A stretch of 64,000 bases of DNA from Agrococcus sp. ARC_14 (GTDB lineage: Bacteria > Actinomycetota > Actinomycetes > Actinomycetales > Microbacteriaceae). Numbering within the stretch: the first letter of the stretch is position 1; the number at the start of each line of letters is the position of its first letter. Of the stretch, positions 16,276 through 24,516 are shown in pieces. The DNA lies in contig NZ_JAKUDO010000002.1 in the NCBI RefSeq assembly GCF_022436485.1, positions 124,001-188,000 of the forward strand, written 5' to 3'. The position numbers and the translations under genes were made by a program. A model generated the notes under the pieces. That model was given only the letters and a program-made list of their open reading frames with translations. It was not told the origin of the DNA and ran no database searches.

Positions 16276-17541
16276 CTACTTGACGATGTCGATCGACTCG
16301 GTCGGGGGCGGCAGCGTCAGCGTGCCGGTGCGCGTCATGCGGTCGTCGCGGCGCACGCGCACCCAGTAGATGGCGCCCACGATGAACGCGACCAGGCACG
16401 TGATCGCGGCGACCATGATGCCCCAGCGCGGGCCGAAGGCATCCGCCACCCATCCGACGATCGGGGCGCCGATCGGCGTGCCACCCATGAAGACCGCGCC
16501 GTAGAGCGCCATCACGCGTCCGCGCACCTCCGGGGCCGAGGTGAGCTGCACCATCGAGTTGGCGTTCGTCATGAACAGCTGCGCGGTGAAGCCGGCGATC
16601 GCGAGCGAGACGGCGAAGGCGATGATGCCCGGCGTCCAGGCCGCGAAGACGCAGGCGAGCACGAACAGTCCGATGCCGCCGACGATCGCCGTCCAGCGCG
16701 GGTTCGCCGAGCGTGCCGAGAGCAGGGCGCCGGTGACCGATCCGATCGCCATGGCGCTCGAGAGGATGCCGAAGGTGTCGGCGTCGGCCGAGAACTCGAT
16801 CGAGGTCATGGTCGAGATGTAGATGGGGAAGTTCAGGCCGAACGTGCCGAGGATGAACGCCATCACGAAGATGACGAGCAGATCCTTGCGCTTCCGCACG
16901 TACCGGAAGCCCTCCACGATGTCGCCGAGCCCCTTCGCGCCGCGCGGGGCGGGCTGCAGCTCGCGGGTGCGGATGCGCGCCAGCGCCACGAGCATGGCGA
17001 TGAACGTGAACGCGTTGATGAGGAAGACGGGACCGGGGGCGACGAGCGCGATGAGCAGGCCGGCGACGGCGGGGCCGATGAGGCGCGCGCCGTGGAACGA
17101 GGCGGAGTTGAGCGCGACGGCGTTGGCGATGTCGGTCTGGCCGACCAGCTCGGAGACGAAGGCCTGGCGGGCGGGCATGTCGAACGCCTGCACGACGCCG
17201 AACATGAGCGCGAACACCTGCACGTGCCAGAGCTCGACGATGCCGGTGGTGACGACGACGCCGAGGATGAGGGCGAGCACGCCCATCGCCGACTGCGTGA
17301 CGAAGAGCACCTTGCGGCGGTCGTACTTGTCGGCGATGAGGCCCGAGATCGGCACGAGCAGCAGCTGCGGCGCGAACTGCAGCGCCAGGTTGAGGCCGAC
17401 CGCGGTGGCGTCGTTGGCGGTGAGCACCGTCAGCACCGTCCACGACAGCGCCGTCGACTGCATCCAGGCGCCGACGTTGGAGATCAGGGCGCCGAAGAAC
17501 CAGGTGCGGTAGTTGAACAGCCGCAAGGACCGGAACATCAT
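16276..17541 (-). CDS. MFS exporter, EntS/DHA3-like
   Basis: A 421-residue, 12-span major facilitator. It begins MMFRSLRLFNYRTWFFGALISNVGAWMQSTALSW, and loop 2-3 contains SGLIADKYDRRKVLF. The N-terminal layout, with an Asn/Gly/Trp-rich first span, is typical of EntS-like exporters of actinobacteria. The substrate is unknown. The first ATG overlaps the stop of the upstream MarR gene by ATGA, so the pair is translationally coupled and the regulator presumably represses this exporter. Confidence 0.9.
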   Translation of the reverse strand: MMFRSLRLFNYRTWFFGALISNVGAWMQSTALSWTVLTVLTANDATAVGLNLALQFAPQLLLVPISGLIADKYDRRKVLFVTQSAMGVLALILGVVVTTGIVELWHVQVFALMFGVVQAFDMPARQAFVSELVGQTDIANAVALNSASFHGARLIGPAVAGLLIALVAPGPVFLINAFTFIAMLVALARIRTRELQPAPRGAKGLGDIVEGFRYVRKRKDLLVIFVMAFILGTFGLNFPIYISTMTSIEFSADADTFGILSSAMAIGSVTGALLSARSANPRWTAIVGGIGLFVLACVFAAWTPGIIAFAVSLAIAGFTAQLFMTNANSMVQLTSAPEVRGRVMALYGAVFMGGTPIGAPIVGWVADAFGPRWGIMVAAITCLVAFIVGAIYWVRVRRDDRMTRTGTLTLPPPTESIDIVK

Positions 17542-17957
17542 TGCTCGGCGAGCCTCTCGAGCAGCGGCACGGCCTTCGCGAGGATCTCGCGCTCCTCGGG
17601 GCTGAGCTTGGCGATCGAGGCGGCGAGCACGCGGTTGCGGCGCTCGCGCATCGAGGCGATCATCTCCTCGCCCTTGTCGCTGATGCGCAGCACCACCATG
17701 CGGCCATCGCTCGGGTGCGGGCTTCGCTCGACGTAGTCGAGCTCCTCGAGGTACTGCAGCGTCTTCACCATGCTCGGCGGCTTCACGCACTCGGCGGCGG
17801 CGATGCGCGCGAGCGTGGGCTCCTCGAGCTGCTGGATCGCGCCGAGCGCCGACAGGTGATGCGGCGAGAGCTGCTGGTCGGCGCGCTGCTGGCGCATGCG
17901 GCGACCGAGGCGCACCAGCGCGACGCGGAGGGAGTCTGCGAGCGCGATGGTGGCCAT
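17538..17957 (-). CDS. MarR-family regulator of the downstream MFS gene
   Basis: A 139-residue protein with the MarR fold: LSPHHLSALGAIQQLEEPTLARIA, CVKPPSMVKTLQYLEELDYVER as recognition helix, and an SDGRMVVLRISDKGEE wing. It is the first gene of a MarR-MFS operon with a 4-nt ATGA overlap. TAGACT lies 6 nt before the ATG, so it is probably leaderless. The imperfect dyad around the -10 box suggests autorepression. The inducer is unknown. Confidence 0.92.
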   Translation of the reverse strand: MATIALADSLRVALVRLGRRMRQQRADQQLSPHHLSALGAIQQLEEPTLARIAAAECVKPPSMVKTLQYLEELDYVERSPHPSDGRMVVLRISDKGEEMIASMRERRNRVLAASIAKLSPEEREILAKAVPLLERLAEQ

Positions 17958-17975
17958 GTGATTAGTCTATCTCAC
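17955..17975 (-). promoter_or_regulatory. -10 box with overlapping dyad of the MarR-MFS operon
   Basis: TAGACT (17969-17964, minus strand) sits 6 nt upstream of the MarR ATG. The sequence around it carries GTGA...TCAC ends and a central TAG-T-CTA dyad (17963-17969 region), so repressor binding here would block both RNA polymerase and the start codon of a leaderless mRNA. Confidence 0.5.
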
Positions 17976-18010
17976 GATCTGGCCGCCTCGCCGCGGTCGG
18001 GCGGCAGCGC

Positions 18011-18042
18011 GCCCCGCCAGCGCTGACGGCTGCTGGCGGGGC
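18011..18042. terminator. Perfect 11-bp GC stem after the Pro/Ala-rich gene
   Basis: GCCCCGCCAGC (18011-18021) pairs perfectly with GCTGGCGGGGC (18032-18042) around a 10-nt loop. It lies downstream of the minus-strand gene ending at 18082 and upstream of MarR, consistent with a terminator; no U-tract. Confidence 0.6.
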
Positions 18043-18081
18043 GGGCAGAGCGGATGCGGCCGCGGGTCTGGCGGCTGCGCG

Positions 18082-18495
18082 TCAGCCGTTCGACGCGGCG
18101 GATGCGGCCGAGGTCGGCGATCCGGACGGGGCAACGGGCGCGGGGGCCGGCACGGGCTGTGGCGCCGGCGGCGCCTGCTGCTGGACGGGTGCGGGGGCCG
18201 GTGCGGGCGCGCTGACGGCGGCGGGAGCCGAGGAGGCGGTCGGCGTCTGCGTGGGCTCGGGGGTGGAGGTCGGCGTGGGCGCCAGGATGGCGCTGTCGAA
18301 GCCCAGCTTCGCGAGCTCGGAGCCGGCATCGGAGCCTGCGCCGGCGGCCGAGCCCCGGATCTCGCTGCCCGCGATCGGGCTGCCGGATGCATCCTGCACC
18401 TGCATGGCGTTCGCGATGCTGACCGCGCCGATCGCCATCGCGCCAACGCTGAGGACGCCGGCCGTGCCGACGAGGAGCCACTGTTTCCGCTGCAT
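18082..18495 (-). CDS. Secreted or membrane-anchored Pro/Ala-rich protein
   Basis: A 137-residue protein. It begins MQRKQWLLVGTAGVLSVGAMAIGAVSIANA, a good signal sequence with a possible signal peptidase I site after ANA. Next comes a short region with SPIAGSEIRGSAAGAGSDAGSELAKLGFDSA, then a Pro/Ala/Thr/Gln tail that could span the wall. The family is unknown. GATGCT 6 nt before the ATG indicates a leaderless start. It lies immediately downstream of, and on the same strand as, a phosphotransferase gene and next to the two-component system, so it may be an envelope partner of that island; this is inference. Confidence 0.72.
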   Translation of the reverse strand: MQRKQWLLVGTAGVLSVGAMAIGAVSIANAMQVQDASGSPIAGSEIRGSAAGAGSDAGSELAKLGFDSAILAPTPTSTPEPTQTPTASSAPAAVSAPAPAPAPVQQQAPPAPQPVPAPAPVAPSGSPTSAASAASNG

Positions 18496-18564
18496 GCATC
18501 CAGCATCGCCGCGGGTCGTGAGGCGAGCAGGAGGCTCAGATGAGAGCCCTCTCATGTTCGAGGC

Positions 18565-19863
18565 TCAGCCCTCGAGGAGCGATCCCAGGATCTCGATGCC
18601 GATCGCCAGCTCCTGCTCGGCCATCTCGTGCTCGCCGCGCTCGATCGGCGCGAGCGCGTGCGCGAGCACGTGCACGGCGGTGCGGTGCGCGACCCGCACC
18701 CTGCCGGGCCGGTCGACGGCCAGCCACCGCCCGATCGCGGCGTCCAGCAGCCGCCGGAAGCCCGCAGCACGCGCCTCGTCTGCCCGCGCCAGCACGATCG
18801 AGGCGACCAGATGCCCCATGAAGGCGGCCTCGTCGTCGGCCGGGTCGCCCAGCCCGCAGGTGTCGATGTCGATCACGCCCGAGATGGCGCTCGCATTCTG
18901 CTCGGCGACGAACAGCTGCCCCACGTGCAGATCGCCATGCACGGTGCGCTGCACGTCGTCCTCGACGATGAGGGCGGATGGGTCGACCGACGTGATCATG
19001 CGGGTGAGGGTCGCGAGGTGGTCGTGGAGGGACGCTTCGATGGGCTGTTCCGGACGCCCGCGACGGGCGTCCGCGCTGGGGTCGCGGGGGAGGCCCGAAA
19101 GGGCCTCCCCTTCAGAGCTCCACCGCGCCAGCCGCTCGGTGTACCACTCGCTGCGGGAGCCGAGCGAGGCGCGGGCATCGCGACCGGTCACGACCGAGCC
19201 GATGCGATCGCGCAGCGACTCGATCGAGTCGAGCAGCCGCTCGGGGTCGAGCTCTGCCAGCCGCGACGTGAGCGGCACGCCCTCGGCGGTCTCGGTGAGC
19301 ACGATGCCGAGCTCCGACCAGCCGGTGATGAGCGGCACGGGCACGCCGCCGGCGCGCAGCGACTCCTGCAGCTCGACGATCGACGACGAGGCCTCGGGCC
19401 GCACGATCTTGAGGTACGTGTCGCGCTCACCGGAGCGCATCCGGAACATCGCCCGCTTGCCGGGCCGGTAGACGAGCAGCTCCGGCTTGCGGTCGATGCT
19501 GATGCCGAGCCGTCCCATCAGCGTCGCGGCCGCGTCCGGGAAGCTCGCGGGTGCCAGCGCCGGCAGCCGCGGGTCGGCCGGATGCAGCCAGATGCGCGCC
19601 TGCGGATGCTCGGGGTCGCCCAGCACGAACCCCGTCTCGGCATCGACCCGCTTGCCGGAGGTGTCGACGTACCAGTAGCGCGTCTGCCCCGCGCCGGTCG
19701 GCGCCTCCTCGAAGCCCGTCAGCGCGCCCGCGCCGTAGGGCTCGCGGCTCAGCACCCGCAGCTCGCCGCCCAGATCGTCGCCGAGGGCGTCGCGCAGCAG
19801 CTGCTCCTCCGGGGAGTGCGGGCCGCGCGGTGCGGTGGTCTCGGCAGGGGTCGCATCGTGCAC
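18565..19863 (-). CDS. APH-fold phosphotransferase A
   Basis: A 432-residue protein of the aminoglycoside phosphotransferase/choline kinase fold. The ATP-side lysine region is DTYLKIVRP (near 150), the catalytic loop VHGDLHVGQLF has His309-Gly-Asp311, and the metal site is VIDIDTCGLGD (331-340). The N-terminal 100 residues, with YWYVDTSGKRVDAETGF and IWLHPADPRLPAL, are shared with the paralogue at 22216-23334, so both belong to one subfamily of unknown substrate; I would not call it a resistance enzyme. The GTG start at 19863 has TGAGAT 6 nt upstream. Residues about 249-277 are an insertion absent from the paralogue and encoded by two perfect hairpins. Confidence 0.8.
   Translation of the reverse strand: MHDATPAETTAPRGPHSPEEQLLRDALGDDLGGELRVLSREPYGAGALTGFEEAPTGAGQTRYWYVDTSGKRVDAETGFVLGDPEHPQARIWLHPADPRLPALAPASFPDAAATLMGRLGISIDRKPELLVYRPGKRAMFRMRSGERDTYLKIVRPEASSSIVELQESLRAGGVPVPLITGWSELGIVLTETAEGVPLTSRLAELDPERLLDSIESLRDRIGSVVTGRDARASLGSRSEWYTERLARWSSEGEALSGLPRDPSADARRGRPEQPIEASLHDHLATLTRMITSVDPSALIVEDDVQRTVHGDLHVGQLFVAEQNASAISGVIDIDTCGLGDPADDEAAFMGHLVASIVLARADEARAAGFRRLLDAAIGRWLAVDRPGRVRVAHRTAVHVLAHALAPIERGEHEMAEQELAIGIEILGSLLEG
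19051..19110. repeat. Two perfect hairpins inside the phosphotransferase A coding sequence
   Basis: CGGACGCCCG (19051-19060) pairs with CGGGCGTCCG (19064-19073) over a 3-nt loop. GGGGAGGCCC (19087-19096) pairs with GGGCCTCCCC (19101-19110) over a 4-nt GAAA loop. Both are in frame and fall in a segment that the paralogous gene lacks. They look like inserted palindromic DNA rather than protein-driven sequence. Confidence 0.7.
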
Positions 19864-19959
19864 ACCTCGATCTCAGCAGATGCGCGGGCGCCACGCCTGA
19901 ACGTGAGGGTTCTCTCACTCGCCGCCCGCGGCGCTCGCTCGCACGGTTGAATGAGACGC

Positions 19960-21573
19960 ATGCCCGATGCCGCTCGACCGCGCCTGCGCACCTGGACCGT
20001 GCGCTCGCGCATCGTCGGGCTGCTGACGCTGCTCTCGCTCGTCACCGTCTTCGCCGCGGGTACGGTCGCATACTTCTCCGAGCGCGCCCGCGTGCTCGAG
20101 CAGATCGATGTCAATCTGCGGGCAGCGCTCGAGTCGGGCAGCTTCACGGTCGCGCAAGAGCAGTGGCCATCGCTGGAGCGGGCGCTCGCGGCCGTCGTGC
20201 AAAGGCTCGCGCCCGACGACAACACGGGCACGCTCGGCATTCTCGACGGGCGCGCCGCGCTCGTGCCAGGGGTGGAGACCGACCTGCAGCTCGAGCACCT
20301 GCCCGGTCTCGTCGAGCGCGTCATCACGGAGACTGCCGACCACGGGACGGTCATGGGCACGTACGTCAACGGCGAGGGCCGGAGCGTGCGCTACCTCGCG
20401 GCCCCGGTCGCGATCGGCGAGGTCGACGAGAGCCAGCCACCGCAGGCGATCTTCGTCACCGGCTACGACATCGACGGCGAGCTCGCAGAGATCAACGAGG
20501 CGGCGCGAGTGTTCACCATCACCGCGTTCATCGCCGTCACAGCCACGTTCCTCATCGGCCTGTGGGTCTCCGGTCGGCTGCTGCGACCCATCCGCCGCAT
20601 GCGCGAGGTGGCGGAGCGCTCGTCCGCAGCGACCCTCGACGAGCGCATCCCCGTCGGCGACGGGCGCGACGACGTGTCGCAGCTGGCTGTCACCGTCAAC
20701 CGCATGCTCGACCGGCTCGGCGGCGCGCTCGACAGCCAGCGCGAGCTGCTGCGCGATGTCGGCCACGAGCTGAAGACGCCCATCACGATCGTGCGCGGGC
20801 ACCTCGAGCTTGTCGATACCGGCGACCCTGCCGATGTCGTCGCGACCCGCGATCTCGCCATCGACGAGCTCGACCGCATGGCGATGCTCGTCGACGACCT
20901 GCGCGCCGCCGCGCGCCTGCGCGACCCGGGCGCGTTCTCGATCCGCCCCACCGACCTCGCCGTGCTCACCGAGCAGATCGCCGCGAAGGCGAGCGCGATC
21001 GCCGGAGCGGTGATCGACGAGACCGTGCCGAGCTCGCCGGTCAGCGCGACGCTCGATCCCGACCGCATCACGCAGGCGATGCTGCAGCTGGTCGCCAACG
21101 CGGTGCGGCACGCCGAGGGGCCGATCACGATCGGCTCCCGCGCGCGCGGTCGCGACATCGAGCTGTTCGTGCGCGACCGCGGCCCGGGGGTGCCCGACGA
21201 GCTGAAGGCCGAGATCTTCGAGCGCTTCCACCGCGGGCAGGCCGAGGGCCGCGGTGACGGCGGCTCGGGCCTCGGCCTCTCGATCGTGGAGCTCATCGCC
21301 GAGACGCACGGCGGGCGGGCTTGGGTCGCGGATTCGTGGAGCAAGCGGGAGGGCGAGCAGGAGCCCCGCCGTGGCTCGGAGTTCATCCTCGCGCTGCCCG
21401 GCGCCGTCGTGGTCGAGGGCGCTGCGCACGAGCCGGCCACCCGCGTGCGGGAGACTGATCACGCGGGCATCGCACCCCATCCGCCCGTCACGAATCCGAC
21501 CGGAGCCGCCTGGCAGGACGCGCGCACGACGACCGAGGAGCAGCATGGCATCGATCCTGATCGCCGAGGATGA
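19960..21573 (+). CDS. Sensor histidine kinase, HAMP type
   Basis: A 537-residue membrane kinase. The first span is at about 17-38, followed by a periplasmic sensor domain of about 145 residues. The second span (VFTITAFIAVTATFLIGLWV) is near 184-206, followed by HAMP. The dimerisation box VGHELKTPITIVRGH carries phospho-acceptor His269. ATPase boxes include QLVANAVRHAEG, DRGPGVPDEL and GGSGLGLSIVELIAE. TTGAAT lies 7 nt before the ATG at 19960; an in-frame ATG at 19951 overlaps this box. It autophosphorylates and passes phosphate to the response regulator, whose start overlaps its 3' end by 29 nt. The signal is unknown. Confidence 0.92.
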   Translation: MPDAARPRLRTWTVRSRIVGLLTLLSLVTVFAAGTVAYFSERARVLEQIDVNLRAALESGSFTVAQEQWPSLERALAAVVQRLAPDDNTGTLGILDGRAALVPGVETDLQLEHLPGLVERVITETADHGTVMGTYVNGEGRSVRYLAAPVAIGEVDESQPPQAIFVTGYDIDGELAEINEAARVFTITAFIAVTATFLIGLWVSGRLLRPIRRMREVAERSSAATLDERIPVGDGRDDVSQLAVTVNRMLDRLGGALDSQRELLRDVGHELKTPITIVRGHLELVDTGDPADVVATRDLAIDELDRMAMLVDDLRAAARLRDPGAFSIRPTDLAVLTEQIAAKASAIAGAVIDETVPSSPVSATLDPDRITQAMLQLVANAVRHAEGPITIGSRARGRDIELFVRDRGPGVPDELKAEIFERFHRGQAEGRGDGGSGLGLSIVELIAETHGGRAWVADSWSKREGEQEPRRGSEFILALPGAVVVEGAAHEPATRVRETDHAGIAPHPPVTNPTGAAWQDARTTTEEQHGIDPDRRG

Positions 21574-22207
21574 GGCGCGGATCGCCTCGTTCGTCGAGAA
21601 GGGGCTGACGGCCTCGGGCTACACGACGCGCGTCGCCGCGACCGGGCCGGAGGCGCTCGACCTGGCGCTCACCGACGAGTTCGACCTGCTCGTGCTCGAC
21701 ATCGGGCTGCCGGGCATGGACGGCTTCGAGGTGCTCGCGCAGCTGCGCGGCTCGGGCTCGACGATGCCGGTGATCATCCTCACGGCGCGCGCCGGCGGGG
21801 CCGACACCGTCGCGGGGCTCGAGGGCGGCGCCGACGACTACATGGCGAAGCCGTTCCGCTTCGACGAGCTGCTGGCGCGTGTGCGGCTGCGCATGGCATC
21901 GACCGGCGCGAGCTCAGCGGCAGCGGCGGAGCTCTCGCACAACGGGCTCGAGCTCGACATCCGCACCCGCCGCGCGACCGTCGACGGCCGCGCGATCGAC
22001 CTCTCGGGCCGCGAGTTCTCGCTCGCAGAGGAGCTCGTGCGCCACGCGGGGCAGGTGCTCTCGCGCGAGCAGCTGCTCTCGCGCGTGTGGGGCTACGACT
22101 TCGATCCGGGCTCCAACGTGGTCGACGTGTACGTGCGCTACCTGCGCAACAAGCTCGGCGCCGAGCGCATCGAGACGGTGCGCGGCATGGGCTACCGGCT
22201 GGTCTGA
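21545..22207 (+). CDS. OmpR/PhoB-type response regulator
   Basis: A 220-residue protein. The receiver domain has acidic EDE at 8-10, phospho-acceptor Asp52 in LVLDIGLPGMDG, and Lys102 in DDYMAKPF. It is followed by a winged-helix effector ending SRVWGYDFDPGSNVVDVYVRYLRNKLG and the GMGYRL wing. A GAGGAG ribosome site lies inside the kinase gene. It is the partner of the overlapping histidine kinase. Its stop is 9 nt from the convergent phosphotransferase B gene. It may control the flanking phosphotransferase genes, which is inference from position. Confidence 0.95.
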   Translation: MASILIAEDEARIASFVEKGLTASGYTTRVAATGPEALDLALTDEFDLLVLDIGLPGMDGFEVLAQLRGSGSTMPVIILTARAGGADTVAGLEGGADDYMAKPFRFDELLARVRLRMASTGASSAAAAELSHNGLELDIRTRRATVDGRAIDLSGREFSLAEELVRHAGQVLSREQLLSRVWGYDFDPGSNVVDVYVRYLRNKLGAERIETVRGMGYRLV

Positions 22208-22215
22208 GCCGCGGC

Positions 22216-23334
22216 TCAGCGTGCGCGACGGATGCGCTGGAGGTCGAGCGCCTCGTCGAGCAGCAGGCCGGCGGCCTCGCGGCTGCGGTCGACGGCCCGG
22301 ATCGCGTGGCCGATGAGGTGCAGCGAGGTGAGCGCAGCGGTGTGCGGCTGCTGCATCCAGCGGTCGGCGGCGACCTCCGCGAGGGTGTGCAGCAGCGCTG
22401 CGTCGCTCGCGCGCCCGGCGACCTCGTTGCGCACGGCGCTCGCGGTGGCGTGCCCGATGAAGGCGGCGGTGTCGTCGCACTGATCGCCGAGGCCGGCGGT
22501 GTCGACGTCGATGACGGATGAGACGGTGCCGTCGGTGAAGAAGAGCTGGCCGATGTGCAGGTCGCCGTGGACGGCCTTCGGCTGACCATCGCGCTTCAGG
22601 TGCGGCGACAGCGCGGGCCGCAGCTGGGCGATCTCGTGCTCGCGCTCGGGCAGCGCGGTGGTGAGCCGGTCGAGGTGCCAGGCGAGGCGGGTGCCGACGG
22701 AGGGGCGCGCGATGCGCCGGGTCTGGACCCGCAGCAGCTGCTCGCGCAGGGCGTCGACCGCGTCGAGCAGGTCGTCGGCGCTCATGCGGGTCGCTGCGAC
22801 CGGGCCGGCGGTGCCGTCGGCGTCGCGCACCACCACGACGCCTGCCGGGGTCCAGTGCACGACCTCGGGGGCCGGCACGCCCGCGGCGCGGCAGGCTCGG
22901 TGGATCTCGGCGAGGTCCTCGGCCTCGCCAGGGCGCACGACCTTCACGAACAGGTGGGTGTCGTGCTGCGTGAGGCGCACGACCGCGCGGCGGCCGGGGC
23001 GGTAGGCGAGCACGCGCCCGTCGATCTCGCCGGTGGAGCCGGCAGCTGCCGCGATGCGGATGAGGCGCTCGGGATCGAGCACGGTGCGCAGCGCCGGCAG
23101 GCGAGGGTCGAGCGGATGCTTCCAGATGCGGGCGATGGTCCTGCCGTCGCGATCACGGATCACGAAGCCCGTCTCTGCAGGCACGGCCTGGCGGGAGGTG
23201 TCGACGAACCAGTCGCCGCGATCCTGCCCGTCCTCGACGAGGAAGCGGACGATGCGACCCTCGCCGAACGGCTCGGCGGAGACCGGGCGACCGGCTGCCC
23301 CGATCGCCTGCTCCAGCAGCCGCTGCTCCATCAC
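22216..23334 (-). CDS. APH-fold phosphotransferase B, paralogue of A
   Basis: A 372-residue protein. The catalytic loop VHGDLHIGQLF carries His256-Gly-Asp258 and the metal site is VIDVDTAGLGD. The N-terminal region, with WFVDTSRQAVPAETGFV and IWKHPLDPRLPAL, closely follows phosphotransferase A, but the hairpin-encoded insert of A is missing. The GTG at 23334 was chosen since AACGAT lies 6 nt upstream and the longer frame upstream reads as non-coding. It is a cytoplasmic small-molecule kinase by family. The substrate is unknown: antibiotic, amino alcohol or sugar. Confidence 0.8.
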   Translation of the reverse strand: MMEQRLLEQAIGAAGRPVSAEPFGEGRIVRFLVEDGQDRGDWFVDTSRQAVPAETGFVIRDRDGRTIARIWKHPLDPRLPALRTVLDPERLIRIAAAAGSTGEIDGRVLAYRPGRRAVVRLTQHDTHLFVKVVRPGEAEDLAEIHRACRAAGVPAPEVVHWTPAGVVVVRDADGTAGPVAATRMSADDLLDAVDALREQLLRVQTRRIARPSVGTRLAWHLDRLTTALPEREHEIAQLRPALSPHLKRDGQPKAVHGDLHIGQLFFTDGTVSSVIDVDTAGLGDQCDDTAAFIGHATASAVRNEVAGRASDAALLHTLAEVAADRWMQQPHTAALTSLHLIGHAIRAVDRSREAAGLLLDEALDLQRIRRAR

Positions 23335-23431
23335 CGCTCCATCGTTCCAGGGGGCGGCTGGGACTCGCCGCAGAATGCCTCGGTCTCGTGCTGCAGCGGC
23401 CCTCCGGCGCGCGGCCGGAGCGACCTGCGCG

Positions 23432-23905
23432 CTACTCGGCCACGTCCTCCGCCGTCGCGCAGTCGTCCAGCAACCTGGCTCGCATCGGCCCGAACACCTC
23501 CAGGAGCACCGTGAGCTCGCGCTCGCCGAGGCCCTCCAGGAACAGCTCGTCGACATGCCGCGCGTGCACGGGACGTGTCTTGCGCAGTCGGGTGCGACCC
23601 GCATCCGTCAGCACCGCATCGGTGCCGCGTCCGTCCGTCGCGCTGGGTTCGCGCACGACGAGACCCTCGCGCTCGAGCGCGGTGACGCGGTAGGTCAGCC
23701 GGCCGGGCGCGAACGCGAGCATGCGCGCCAGATCGCCCATGCGCATCCGCGTGCCATCGGCCTCTGACAGCACGAGCAGCACGTTGAAGTCACCGAGGTC
23801 GATGCCGCAGGTGGCCTTCATGCGTCGCTCGAGCTCGTTCGTGAGCAGCTGCGAGCCTTCGATGTACTCGCGCCATGCCCGCAGCGCGAGCGCTCGGGTG
23901 CTCAC
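23432..23905 (-). CDS. MarR-family regulator of the LLM/FMN-reductase operon
   Basis: A 157-residue protein with the MarR winged helix: LGDFNVLLVLSEADGTRMRMGDLARML, FAPGRLTYRVTALEREGLVVRE and the DGRGTDAVLTDAGR wing. The GTG start at 23905 overlaps the stop of the FMN reductase gene (GTGA), so it is the third, translationally coupled gene of the operon. It probably represses its own operon through the dyad at 25729-25740. Confidence 0.9.
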   Translation of the reverse strand: MSTRALALRAWREYIEGSQLLTNELERRMKATCGIDLGDFNVLLVLSEADGTRMRMGDLARMLAFAPGRLTYRVTALEREGLVVREPSATDGRGTDAVLTDAGRTRLRKTRPVHARHVDELFLEGLGERELTVLLEVFGPMRARLLDDCATAEDVAE

Positions 23906-24516
23906 GCGTGGCCCAGCATCTGCTCGAACGAGACGAACGCCTCGCTCGACTCGTCGAAGGGGTCGGCTTCGCGACGGCGGGGCAGGGCGACCATGAGGTC
24001 GGCCAGCTCCTTGCCCTCGCGGGCGATGCGACGGTCGAGGCCGACGGCGCCCCAGTCCTCGGCGGCGGCGAAGACGCCCGTGGGCACGACCTGCGCCTTG
24101 AGGTAGGCGAACAGCGGCCGCATCGCGGTGTCCATCACCATCGAGTGGCGAGCCGTGCCGCCGGTGGCGCCGAGCGCCGTCGGGATCGAGGCGAGCTGCC
24201 CCTCCTCGATCACGTCGAAGAACGACTTGAACAGCCCCGAGTACGACATCGTGAAGGTCGGCGTGACGGCGATGATCGCCTCCGCGTCGACGACCTCCTT
24301 GATGGCCGCCGCGAGCGCGTCGCTGGGGTTGTGCGTGAGCATGTGGCTCGCGATGTCCTGCGCCAGCGGGCGGAGCGTCACGTCGACGGCCTCCGCGTGC
24401 TGGCCGTGCGCGGCGAGCGCGGCGAGGGTCGCGTCGCGCAGCCGGTCGGCGAGCAGCTTGGTGCTCGAGGGCTCGCCGAGCCCGGCCGAGACGACCGCGA
24501 TGCGTGCGTTGGTCAT
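23902..24516 (-). CDS. NADPH-dependent FMN reductase, CE1759-like
   Basis: A 204-residue flavodoxin-fold reductase. The N-terminal VVSAGLGEPSSTKLLADRL holds the FMN-phosphate loop. ITPTFTMSYSGLFKSFFDVI-like sequence (AVTPTFTMSYSGLFKSFFD) and GATGGTARHSMVMD follow. This is the type paired with a luciferase-like monooxygenase in many actinobacteria (the CE1758/CE1759 pair). It supplies FMNH2 to the LLM enzyme encoded just upstream. Both junctions in the operon are 4-nt overlaps, implying fixed stoichiometry. Confidence 0.9.
   Translation of the reverse strand: MTNARIAVVSAGLGEPSSTKLLADRLRDATLAALAAHGQHAEAVDVTLRPLAQDIASHMLTHNPSDALAAAIKEVVDAEAIIAVTPTFTMSYSGLFKSFFDVIEEGQLASIPTALGATGGTARHSMVMDTAMRPLFAYLKAQVVPTGVFAAAEDWGAVGLDRRIAREGKELADLMVALPRRREADPFDESSEAFVSFEQMLGHA

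Noticed and set aside
18565..23334. Calling the two APH-fold proteins aminoglycoside resistance enzymes
   Set aside because: Only the general kinase motifs are present. The shared N-terminal domain is not that of known resistance enzymes, and chromosomal context gives no support.
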